From Spirochaetota bacterium (GTDB taxonomy: Bacteria; Spirochaetota; JAGLSM01), in contig JAGLSM010000173.1 in NCBI GenBank assembly GCA_023135745.1, positions 1-5,078 of the forward strand: a DNA stretch of 5,078 nucleotides, written 5' to 3'. Under the pieces are notes generated by a model. That model saw only the letters and a list, made by a program, of their open reading frames with translations, had not been told where the DNA came from and did no database searches. This document shows positions 1-5,078 of this stretch, piece by piece. Each line of letters begins with the position of its first letter. Positions within the stretch are counted from its first letter, which is position 1. Position numbers and translations under genes: made by a program.

Positions 1-348
1 GGACTGGATCAGGAAGGCTATGAGGGTAACGTGTATCCTTCAATCAATGTTTATGAACATGATGACCTGGTTGAATTGATGGTTCTTTTGCCTGGTCTTG
101 ATGAAAAGGATATTGAGGCAAAAATTGAGGATGGAATACTGAGTATATCAGGAAAAAAGAAAATCGATTATAATAAAGAAGGCAAGGTTTTAAGGCAGGA
201 ACGTTTCTTTGGGGAATTTGAAAGAAACGTAAAAATTAATACTCCGGTTGACAATGAGTCAATAAATGCATTGTACGAAAAAGGGGTACTTAGTATCACC
301 GTAAAAAAATCGGAAGAAGCAAAACCAAAAAAAATAGAAATATCATAG
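1..348 (+). CDS. hsp20: Hsp20/alpha-crystallin family small heat-shock protein (5' end cut by window edge)
   Basis: This is an ATP-independent holdase of the small heat-shock protein family, expected in the cytoplasm as oligomers that bind unfolding proteins. The frame is open from base 1, so the GTG at 31 is probably internal and the true start lies upstream; 115 residues are visible against a usual 140-150. Seen: the alpha-crystallin domain from about visible residue 12, with PSINVYE, the strand LVELMVLLPGL, the family signature RQERFFGEFER (65-75), and the closing G-V-L motif in YEKGVLSITVKK (92-103). The tail KPKKIEIS carries an I-x-I motif (IEI, 112-114), which in this family docks onto a neighbouring subunit. 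The stop at 346-348 is followed after 10 bases by a second Hsp20 gene, whose Shine-Dalgarno overlaps this stop, so the two are almost certainly co-transcribed. No heat-shock promoter is visible because the upstream region is missing. Confidence 0.95.
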   Translation, partial: GLDQEGYEGNVYPSINVYEHDDLVELMVLLPGLDEKDIEAKIEDGILSISGKKKIDYNKEGKVLRQERFFGEFERNVKINTPVDNESINALYEKGVLSITVKKSEEAKPKKIEIS

Positions 349-358
349 GAGTTTTAAA

Positions 359-724
359 ATGGAAAATAAAAATGTAATAGAAAAAAAAGAAAATGCTGCG
401 CGTTCTGTCTACGCGTCGCCAAAGGTAGATGTTCAGGAAATTGACAACGAGTACATTCTTCAGGCAGAAATTCCCGGTGCTTCCAAAGAAAGTGTAACAG
501 TTACTGTCAAGGATGGTGAGCTTGAGATAAGGGCTGAAACAGATATTAGCTCCCCTGGAGATGAGGTTTATACTGAATTTGAAAATATTGTATATCACCG
601 CAAGTTTCAGCTTGGCAGGGATATCGATACCGAAAGTGTAAAGGCAGAGGTTAATAATGGAGTTCTTACTTTAGTATTATTAAAATCCGAGGAATCAAAG
701 TCAAGAAACATTGATATAAACTAG
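359..724 (+). CDS. hsp20: Second Hsp20/alpha-crystallin family protein, divergent paralogue
   Basis: This 121-residue small heat-shock protein is probably a partner chaperone to the gene just upstream. The ATG at 359 is supported by an AGGAG at 347-351 that overlaps the upstream stop. Seen: a short Lys/Glu-rich N-terminus (1-15), then the alpha-crystallin domain at about 20-110 with the strand YILQAEIPGA (32-41), the VTVKDGELEIRAE stretch (48-60), and the diagnostic VNNGVLTLVLLK (98-109). The tail ends in IDI (118-120), an I-x-I motif. The usual R-x-x-R-x-FG-x-F-x-R signature of the neighbour is replaced by a stretch containing EVYTEFENIVYHRKFQ (69-84), and the N-terminal arm is very short. 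Paired, unequal Hsp20 genes are a known arrangement (IbpA/IbpB is one case) in which the two form mixed oligomers; that this pair does so is inference. A strong terminator follows at once. Confidence 0.92.
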   Translation: MENKNVIEKKENAARSVYASPKVDVQEIDNEYILQAEIPGASKESVTVTVKDGELEIRAETDISSPGDEVYTEFENIVYHRKFQLGRDIDTESVKAEVNNGVLTLVLLKSEESKSRNIDIN

Positions 725-730
725 GTAGAC

Positions 731-771
731 AGAGGGGCTGATCCAAATCTTTTGGGACAGCTCCTTTTTTT
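731..771 (+). terminator. Intrinsic terminator of the Hsp20 operon
   Basis: The arms GGGGCTG (734-740) and CAGCTCC (758-764) pair over seven positions with one G-U. An inner helix TCC/GGA plus AAA/TTT continues the stem, with a bulged G. The hairpin is followed directly by seven T residues (765-771). It begins 10 bases after the second Hsp20 stop and marks the operon end. Confidence 0.85.
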
Positions 772-803
772 ATTGTAAGTATTTTGCAATAAATCCGGTA
801 AAG

Positions 804-1005
804 AATGGAACACAGATTTGACGGATGCGACTGATCTACACTGATCTTTTAAAAATTATTTTAATTAAGCTCATTTTATTGGTATCCAGCTTAGGAGCTT
901 GTCAGAAAACTCTATACAATCACTTATTTTTCAATTTCCTTTGTAATAAAACTCTAAAACAAAATCTGCGAAAATCCGTTTAATCCGTCAAATCTGTGTT
1001 CTATT
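804..1005. repeat. About 200-bp inverted-repeat (MITE-like) element between convergent genes
   Basis: The left arm at 808-826 (GAACACAGATTTGACGGAT) is the exact reverse complement of 983-1001. With one mismatch the match extends to 804-826 against 983-1005, 22 of 23 positions. Further inward (827-850 against 959-982) the arms still align without gaps but only at scattered positions, as two diverged copies of the same sequence would. Each arm carries GAT at steps of 9-10 bases. The centre, about 851-955, is AT-rich and encodes nothing I can recognise; it holds only a small AAGCTC (867-872) / GAGCTT (895-900) inverted repeat. No transposase, and no target-site duplication that I can establish. 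The element fills most of the 263-bp non-coding stretch between the Hsp20 stop and the sigma-factor stop; its right arm runs into the sigma gene. Confidence 0.8.
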
Positions 1006-1560
1006 ATTCAGATCGATTCTATTTAGATATTTTTTTAAACAGGATAGTCCTTTTTTCATATATCTCTTTGCCGTGCTTTCTGATATGTCAAGATGACTGG
1101 AAATTTCTCTAAAAGACATTTTATTAATAACTTTCATACTTATTACGTTTTTTACATTTTCAGGAAGATTGTTGACCGCTGACCATAAAAGAAATTTCAA
1201 TTCATTATCTTCAAGATCTTTTTCAAAATTTATTTTTTTACTTTGCTGTGCGTCTGGTTTTAGAAGTATAGTATCAAAATCAAATGCATCAATAACAAAG
1301 GTGATATGATGGTTTTTCTGTCTTTTCCATACTATGTGTGAAGTGATTTTGTCCAGATAGTGCTTTGGTTCTTTAAGAAGGTTGAGACGGACAGCGTTTT
1401 CCATAAAAATCAGGAATGATTCCTGAAGAAGGTCCAGAGCTTCATCCCTGTTATTGATTCTGTGAAGTATTTTGTTAAATAATTTATCCTTGTATTCACG
1501 GAATATTTCTTCTATTAATTTAATTTCAATTTCATTTGCTGAAATACCGGTTTTTTCCAT
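988..1560 (-). CDS. ECF-type sigma-70 family RNA polymerase sigma factor
   Basis: This 190-residue protein has the two-domain layout of extracytoplasmic-function sigma factors, which direct RNA polymerase to a small regulon. Seen: a region 2-like helical block (about 16-82) including the YKDKLFNKILHRINNRDEAL and DLLQESFLIFMEN stretches. A variable linker rich in charged residues follows (about 83-118). Region 4 (about 120-178) contains LPENVKNVISMKVINKMSF and the helix-turn-helix REISSHLDISESTAKRYMKKG (151-171) that would read the -35 element. The ATG is backed by AGGA (plus-strand TCCT, 1566-1569) five bases away. On the minus strand TATAAA and TATAAC boxes lie between start and permease, without a convincing -35. 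The last five codons and the stop lie in a repeat arm. No anti-sigma gene is adjacent, so the signal is unknown. ECF subgroup not assigned. Confidence 0.85.
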   Translation of the reverse strand: MEKTGISANEIEIKLIEEIFREYKDKLFNKILHRINNRDEALDLLQESFLIFMENAVRLNLLKEPKHYLDKITSHIVWKRQKNHHITFVIDAFDFDTILLKPDAQQSKKINFEKDLEDNELKFLLWSAVNNLPENVKNVISMKVINKMSFREISSHLDISESTAKRYMKKGLSCLKKYLNRIDLNNRTQI

Positions 1561-1633
1561 TTCTGTCCTGCTTGAATATAGTTATACAGTATTTTATACG
1601 CATACGAACAGAAAAAGGGACATGAATCAGGGA

Positions 1634-2542
1634 TTATTTTCCAATAATATATACGATGAAAGTCAGGCTTAATGCTGATAAGACAGTGCTTATGATGATC
1701 GCGTTGGCGATTATATTTTTTTCCATTGGGTACTTTTCAGCAAGAGCAAAAGGAGTGAGAGCAAGGGGCATTGCTGATTCAAGTATTGATACGCGGAAAC
1801 CCGGGCCCGGTGAAAAGATGCGGTATACTATAAAAAACAATAAGGGCACAATCAGTAATCTAAAAACGACGAGTAAAGTTGTATGAGCAAACTTTTTTTT
1901 AAATGAGATTTTTCTGGCTACAAAAATTCCCAGAGAAAAAAGTACAACAGGTGACGCACTATGCGCCAGCATTGATATGGATTTCTTAATAAATACAGGA
2001 GGTTTGAAGCCGATAATTAGAAGAAGTAATCCCAGAATTACAGCGATTAATAACGGGTTCTTGATTATATTCATTAAAAGCGTGCGGGTATGAACCTTAT
2101 GTCCGATTGATACTTCAAGTATAAAAATACCAAGTGTAAACAGCAAGACATTGTATATTGCAATATTCATGCTGATGATACTTTCGGATCCCGGATAAAC
2201 TGAACTGATAAACGGATAGCCGAGGTATCCAATATTGCCGAAAAAAATACAGATTGTGTATGTGTTAATCATGCTTTTTTTGAGCTTGAATAATCTTGTT
2301 AAGAAATAGACTGATAAAATTATAAATAAAAGCATCGCGAAATTAATAACAATCACCCATGTATTAATGGGGACAGATCTGTCGGTACTTATCAGGCTGT
2401 GGAGTATCAGTGCCGGGAATGCAACATATAAACCAAATTTGTTAAGCACGGAAATCCAGTCATCCGGAACAAGCTTAAATGATTTAAGGATAAATCCAAG
2501 TAGTATAATAAAGAATATTGGAACTATAGTTGTCAGTATCAT
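1634..2542 (-). CDS. AEC (auxin efflux carrier) family permease
   Basis: This 302-residue integral inner-membrane protein belongs by sequence character to the AEC family (PF03547; YfdV and MdcF are relatives), whose bacterial members are thought to move small carboxylates or amino-acid-like anions. Seen: about ten hydrophobic segments at roughly 4-20, 35-51, 61-83, 94-113, 122-142, 160-179, 189-209, 221-241, 251-271 and 276-299. Family-like motifs are FGNIGYLGYPF (101-111) in TM4, KNPLLIA (161-167), SASPVVLFSLG (195-205) and ESAMPLALTPFALAEKY (255-271). Length and topology are normal for the family. The first membrane helix begins right at the ATG. An in-frame stop lies five codons upstream, so the start cannot move far; the Shine-Dalgarno is poor. 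It lies upstream of the sigma factor on the same strand (73-bp gap) and is divergent from the c-di-GMP gene. Substrate cannot be inferred. Confidence 0.88.
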   Translation of the reverse strand: MILTTIVPIFFIILLGFILKSFKLVPDDWISVLNKFGLYVAFPALILHSLISTDRSVPINTWVIVINFAMLLFIILSVYFLTRLFKLKKSMINTYTICIFFGNIGYLGYPFISSVYPGSESIISMNIAIYNVLLFTLGIFILEVSIGHKVHTRTLLMNIIKNPLLIAVILGLLLLIIGFKPPVFIKKSISMLAHSASPVVLFSLGIFVARKISFKKKFAHTTLLVVFRLLIVPLLFFIVYRIFSPGPGFRVSILESAMPLALTPFALAEKYPMEKNIIANAIIISTVLSALSLTFIVYIIGK

Positions 2543-2621
2543 CAGTAGTGATTTTCAACTTTCTTAACAGTATGATGTTCTATTATTATGGCCGTTTTTT
2601 TTGTTTTTACCATTTCATAGC

Positions 2622-2646
2622 TACAATAAATAAGATTTTTATTGTA
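2622..2646. repeat. AT-rich inverted repeat in divergent promoter region
   Basis: Perfect 9-bp arms TACAATAAA (2622-2630) and TTTATTGTA (2638-2646) are separated by seven bases. It lies between the divergent permease and PAS-GGDEF-EAL genes, five bases from another inverted repeat. It could be a regulator site or a weak hairpin; AT-rich DNA makes such repeats fairly common, so function is uncertain. Confidence 0.45.
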
Positions 2647-2651
2647 ACAAA

Positions 2652-2679
2652 ACAAGAATTTTTACATTTCTTGTATAAT
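2652..2679 (+). promoter_or_regulatory. Inverted repeat abutting a TATAAT box (possible operator and -10)
   Basis: The arms ACAAGAA (2652-2658) and TTCTTGT (2668-2674) pair perfectly across nine bases, and the last T of the right arm is the first base of a consensus TATAAT at 2674-2679. No good -35 lies 16-18 bases upstream: TTGTAA at 2642-2647 is 26 bases away. It may therefore be an activator-dependent or chance -10. If real it would drive transcription through the palindrome and tandem repeats towards the gene at 2821. Confidence 0.35.
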
Positions 2680-2687
2680 CATTGTAC

Positions 2688-2767
2688 GGACAGGTCGCGA
2701 CCTGTCCCCACTGTCCATACGACGACCTGTCCCCACTGTCCATACGACGACCTGTCCCTACTGTTTC
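2688..2767. repeat. Perfect 20-bp palindrome running into 25-bp tandem repeats
   Basis: Positions 2688-2707 read GGACAGGTCGCGACCTGTCC, a perfect palindrome. Its right half begins a 25-base unit (2698-2722) that is repeated exactly at 2723-2747 and partly at 2748-2764 (16 of 17 bases, C to T at the twelfth). Each unit contains CTGTCC twice, so the hexamer occurs at 2702, 2711, 2727, 2736 and 2752, with steps alternating 9 and 16 bases. A degenerate CTGT at 2761 continues the pattern and forms a CTGTT/AACAG hairpin at 2761-2775. The block is GC-rich inside very AT-rich DNA, which suggests an acquired or mobile repeat. Strings like GGGGACAGGTC are, from memory, frequent REP-like intergenic repeats in environmental genomes; I could not verify this. 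Confidence 0.85.
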
Positions 2768-2784
2768 TTCAACAGAAAAAAATA

Positions 2785-2812
2785 TTTACATTTTAAAAGC
2801 TCGTGTTATGAT
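2785..2812 (+). promoter_or_regulatory. Extended -10 sigma-70 promoter for the PAS-GGDEF-EAL gene
   Basis: TTTACA (2785-2790, one mismatch to TTGACA) is followed by a 16-base spacer and TATGAT (2807-2812, one mismatch to TATAAT), with the extended element TG at 2804-2805 one base before it. A start point about seven bases past the -10 would fall at 2818-2821, at or beside the ATG. The transcript would then be leaderless or nearly so. Confidence 0.55.
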
Positions 2813-2820
2813 AAAATCCC

Positions 2821-4968
2821 ATGAATTTTAAAAAACAGACAAAAACCCGGTTGATTCAGAAGATTGAAGAGCTGAACAGGGAGATAGAATCTCTTTCAGG
2901 TATTGATGAACAGCTTAAAGGGCAAAAAGAATTCTATGAAAAGATATTAAAAACGGCAAATGTAATTCCATGGGAAATGGATTGTGAAAATGATTTATTT
3001 TTATATGTTGGAGAACAGGCAGAGAAAATCCTGGGTTATCCGGTAAAGGATTGGTATAAACCTGGTTTTTTTAGTAAAAATACCTATCCAGGTGATATTG
3101 ATACGGTAAAAGCCATTTTTAAACATACTTTTAATGAGGATATTGATAATATCTTGGAATTTCGTCTTGTAAGCAAACAGAAAGAAACCGTATGGGTAAG
3201 ATGTTATATAAGTGTAATTAAAACCGAGATGTGCAAAAGGCTCAGCGGGTTTATGATAGATATCTCTGAGCATAAAAAGATAGAAGCTTCTCTCAGAGAG
3301 AGTGAAGAGAGATTTGAACTTGCGATTAATGGAGCCAATGATGGTCTGTGGGACTGGGATATAGAGCAAGATACAATATTTTTTACTCCGCGATGGAAAA
3401 ATATGCTTGGATATCAGGATTCGGAAATTGGGAATAATTCTGAAGAGTGGTTTTCAAGAATCAACAGGAATGATAAAAACAGGGTAGTAGAAGAGCTTGA
3501 GAGTCATTTAAAGGGTTCAAGCAGGCATTTTCAGGCGGAATACAGGATACTGCATAAATCCGGAACCTATATATGGGTTCTTACCAGAGGTATCGCCTTT
3601 TTTAATGAAGAAGGTAAGGCTACTCGAATGGCAGGGTCCCAAACCGATATAAGTGAACGTAAGATTGTAGAAGGCCAGCTGCTGCATGATTCCCTGTATG
3701 ATGAACTGACGGAACTTCCAAACAGGGTTCTTTTTGTTGACAGATTAAAACAGGGAATAAGACGCGCGAAGGAAGATGCATCGTATGATTTCGCTGTTCT
3801 TTTAATTGACCTTGACCGCTTTAAAATTATCAATGACAGTATGGGGTATGAGGTTGGGGATAAACTGCTGCTGAAGATGTCGCATCGTCTGGAGGCATGT
3901 ATTGGTTCAGAGGACACCCTTGCCCGTCTCGGAGGTGATGAATTTGCAATTCTATTGAGTTCTGTTAAGGATATAATACATGTAACCCGATTTGCTGAAT
4001 TGGTACTGAAGATAAGCATGCTGCCAATAGTTGTAAAGAAGCAAAGGGTCAGCGCGACTATGAGTATAGGATTAATACTTAATAAACTTGATTATGACAA
4101 ACCTGATGATATTTTGCGTGACGCAGAAACCGCTATGTATCAGGCAAAAAATGAGGGGAGAGCCCGGTATAAATTCTTCAAAAACAGTATGCGCAAGGAT
4201 GCAATTAAGCTGTTGAAAATGGAGGATGATCTGCATATGGCACTTGAAAGACAGGAATTTGAGATTCATTACCAGGCTATTGTTTCACTTTTAACAAATA
4301 AAGTTGAAGGTTTTGAAGCGCTTCTAAGATGGAAGCATCCGCTTAGGGGATATATATATCCTGATGAATTTATTCCGGTTGCTGAAGAAACAGGATTGAT
4401 TATTCCAATTGGAGAATGGGTCATTAAAAAGGTTTGTTCCCAGATACAATCATGGAATGAGGCGGGCCATGAAGGACTAACTATTTCAGTGAATTTTTCC
4501 GCCCGTCAATTTGAAAGAAAGAATATGGTTTCTTTTATCAAGAATGTATTAACAGAGACCGGGCTGTCTCCTGAGTGTTTTAAAATGGAAATAACCGAAA
4601 GTGTTACTATGAGAAATCTGGAGTACAGTAGAAAAATTCTTCGTGAGTTAAGCAATATAGGAATTAAAATTTTAATTGATGATTTTGGGACAGGTTATTC
4701 TTCACTCGCGTATTTAAAGTGGTTTCCAATAGATATATTAAAAATAGACAAGTCTTTTGTTTTTGAACTTTTAAATAACTCGGGAGATTCAGAGATAGTA
4801 AGCGCGATTATTGCAATGGCTCATAGATTAAACATACGGGTAATTGCTGAAGGGGTTGAAGATATTCAACAGTTTGAATTTTTAAAAAAGAATAATTGTG
4901 ATTATGCCCAAGGTTATTATATTAGTAAACCTATTCCTTCATACAAAGCAGTAAAATTACTGGGGTAA
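2821..4968 (+). CDS. PAS-PAS-GGDEF-EAL c-di-GMP signalling protein
   Basis: This 715-residue protein couples sensing to synthesis and breakdown of cyclic di-GMP; no membrane segment or signal peptide is visible, so it should be cytoplasmic. Domains: charged coiled-coil N-terminus (1-45); PAS 1 (about 46-150, ending GFMIDISEHKK); PAS 2 (about 160-281, ending GSQTDISERK); GGDEF (about 290-455) with LIDLDRFKIIND (328-339), GGDEF intact at 371-375, and HxxGD changed to YEVGD (343-347); EAL (about 465-715). In EAL the catalytic set is complete: E499 of EALLRW, N558 of SVNFS, E590 of EITES, D620-D621 of DDFGTGYSSL, K641 of LKIDKSF, E677 of AEGVE, Q697 of YAQG. The I-site reads GSED (362-365), lacking the Arg of RxxD, so classical product inhibition is unlikely. 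Both activities are possible; the net direction is unknown. The ATG has no Shine-Dalgarno and lies just after a promoter. Ligands of the PAS domains cannot be read. Confidence 0.95.
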   Translation: MNFKKQTKTRLIQKIEELNREIESLSGIDEQLKGQKEFYEKILKTANVIPWEMDCENDLFLYVGEQAEKILGYPVKDWYKPGFFSKNTYPGDIDTVKAIFKHTFNEDIDNILEFRLVSKQKETVWVRCYISVIKTEMCKRLSGFMIDISEHKKIEASLRESEERFELAINGANDGLWDWDIEQDTIFFTPRWKNMLGYQDSEIGNNSEEWFSRINRNDKNRVVEELESHLKGSSRHFQAEYRILHKSGTYIWVLTRGIAFFNEEGKATRMAGSQTDISERKIVEGQLLHDSLYDELTELPNRVLFVDRLKQGIRRAKEDASYDFAVLLIDLDRFKIINDSMGYEVGDKLLLKMSHRLEACIGSEDTLARLGGDEFAILLSSVKDIIHVTRFAELVLKISMLPIVVKKQRVSATMSIGLILNKLDYDKPDDILRDAETAMYQAKNEGRARYKFFKNSMRKDAIKLLKMEDDLHMALERQEFEIHYQAIVSLLTNKVEGFEALLRWKHPLRGYIYPDEFIPVAEETGLIIPIGEWVIKKVCSQIQSWNEAGHEGLTISVNFSARQFERKNMVSFIKNVLTETGLSPECFKMEITESVTMRNLEYSRKILRELSNIGIKILIDDFGTGYSSLAYLKWFPIDILKIDKSFVFELLNNSGDSEIVSAIIAMAHRLNIRVIAEGVEDIQQFEFLKKNNCDYAQGYYISKPIPSYKAVKLLG

Positions 4969-5030
4969 GTATAGGTTATTTAAAACTGTTTTTTATTCAT
5001 CTACATAATACATAGTATAGTTATTTAAAA
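4968..5030 (+). repeat. Direct repeat of 17-18 bases upstream of the next gene
   Basis: AGTATAGGTTATTTAAAA (4968-4985) recurs as AGTATAGTTATTTAAAA (5014-5030), identical but for one missing G. The copies start 46 bases apart. The first begins on the last base of the PAS-GGDEF-EAL stop codon. No GC-rich terminator hairpin is visible in this 107-bp gap. The second copy contains TATAGT (5016-5021), a possible -10 without a clear -35. The pair could be two regulator sites or a local duplication. Confidence 0.5.
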
Positions 5031-5043
5031 AATTTAAATTTTT
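5028..5043. repeat. 16-bp AT palindrome
   Basis: AAAAATTTAAATTTTT is a perfect palindrome overlapping the end of the second direct-repeat copy, 32 bases before the next start codon. It contains only A and T, so it may be chance in this composition, a flexible or bent tract, or a binding site. Confidence 0.3.
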
Positions 5044-5075
5044 AATGATTTACTTTTATTAAAAAGGAGAATAAA

Positions 5076-5078
5076 ATG
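5076..5078 (+). CDS. Start codon of the next gene (cut by window end)
   Basis: The window ends on ATG preceded by a strong Shine-Dalgarno, AGGAGA at 5065-5070, with six bases between the final G of AGGAG and the start. Only the initiator codon is present, so nothing can be said about the product. It lies 107 bases downstream of the PAS-GGDEF-EAL stop on the same strand and could be co-transcribed with it or have its own promoter in the AT-rich gap. Confidence 0.7.

Noticed and set aside
296..598. Minus-strand 100-residue frame
   Set aside because: Antisense to both Hsp20 genes; the Phe/Ile/Leu-rich translation reflects complement of Lys/Glu codons.
891..912. Possible insertion-sequence end (AGGAGCTTGTCAGAAAACTC)
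   Set aside because: It faintly recalls some terminal inverted repeats, but no matching partner end or transposase is present in the window.
1633..1648. ATTATT/AATAAT hairpin at the permease 3' end as a terminator
   Set aside because: The stem is six A-T pairs inside the last codons, with no following T-tract on the minus strand.
1656..1886. Plus-strand 76-residue frame with a hydrophobic start
   Set aside because: It lies wholly antisense to the permease's 3' end, has no Shine-Dalgarno, and its hydrophobic run is the complement of membrane-helix codons.
2698..2764. CRISPR array
   Set aside because: The 25-base units are directly adjacent with no unique spacers, so this is a simple tandem repeat.
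2530..2796. Plus-strand 88-residue frame across the divergent intergenic region
   Set aside because: It reads through the palindrome and tandem repeats, giving a repetitive Cys/His/Pro-rich peptide, and has no ribosome binding site or recognisable domain.
3567..4019. Minus-strand 150-residue frame
   Set aside because: It is antisense to the GGDEF domain; Ser/Arg-rich low-complexity translation is typical of a shadow frame.

Overview
The window is AT-rich bacterial DNA with Shine-Dalgarno-type starts (AGGAG-like) in front of several genes. The gene set (paired small heat-shock proteins, an ECF-type sigma factor, an AEC permease and a PAS-GGDEF-EAL protein), together with GC-rich intergenic repeats, fits an environmental bacterium with a c-di-GMP network. 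A spirochaete or a Desulfobacterota-like lineage is a guess; the sequence does not settle the taxon.

Layout. Positions 1-724 (+) hold two adjacent Hsp20 genes, the first cut by the window edge, closed by a clear intrinsic terminator at 731-771. Positions 804-1005 form a roughly 200-bp element with long inverted repeats, lying between convergent genes. The right arm supplies the last five codons and the stop of the sigma-factor gene (988-1560, -). Upstream of it on the same strand is an AEC-family permease (1634-2542, -). The 278-bp gap 2543-2820, between the divergent permease and signalling genes, is dense in structure: two AT-rich inverted repeats beside a TATAAT box, a perfect 20-bp palindrome running into 25-bp tandem repeats, and a good extended -10 promoter that ends almost on the next start codon. 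Positions 2821-4968 (+) encode a soluble 715-residue PAS-PAS-GGDEF-EAL protein with both catalytic motifs intact but a broken primary I-site. The last 110 bases carry a direct repeat, an AT palindrome, and the Shine-Dalgarno and ATG of another gene that begins on the final three bases.

How the parts relate. The Hsp20 pair is an operon for holding unfolded protein. The sigma factor and permease may be co-transcribed (73-bp gap), but no anti-sigma gene is visible. The PAS-GGDEF-EAL protein appears to be transcribed from its own promoter, divergently from the permease. I see no complete new multi-gene system here. The most notable signals are the repeat that ends the sigma gene, the palindrome-plus-tandem-repeat block, and the probable leaderless start of the c-di-GMP enzyme.
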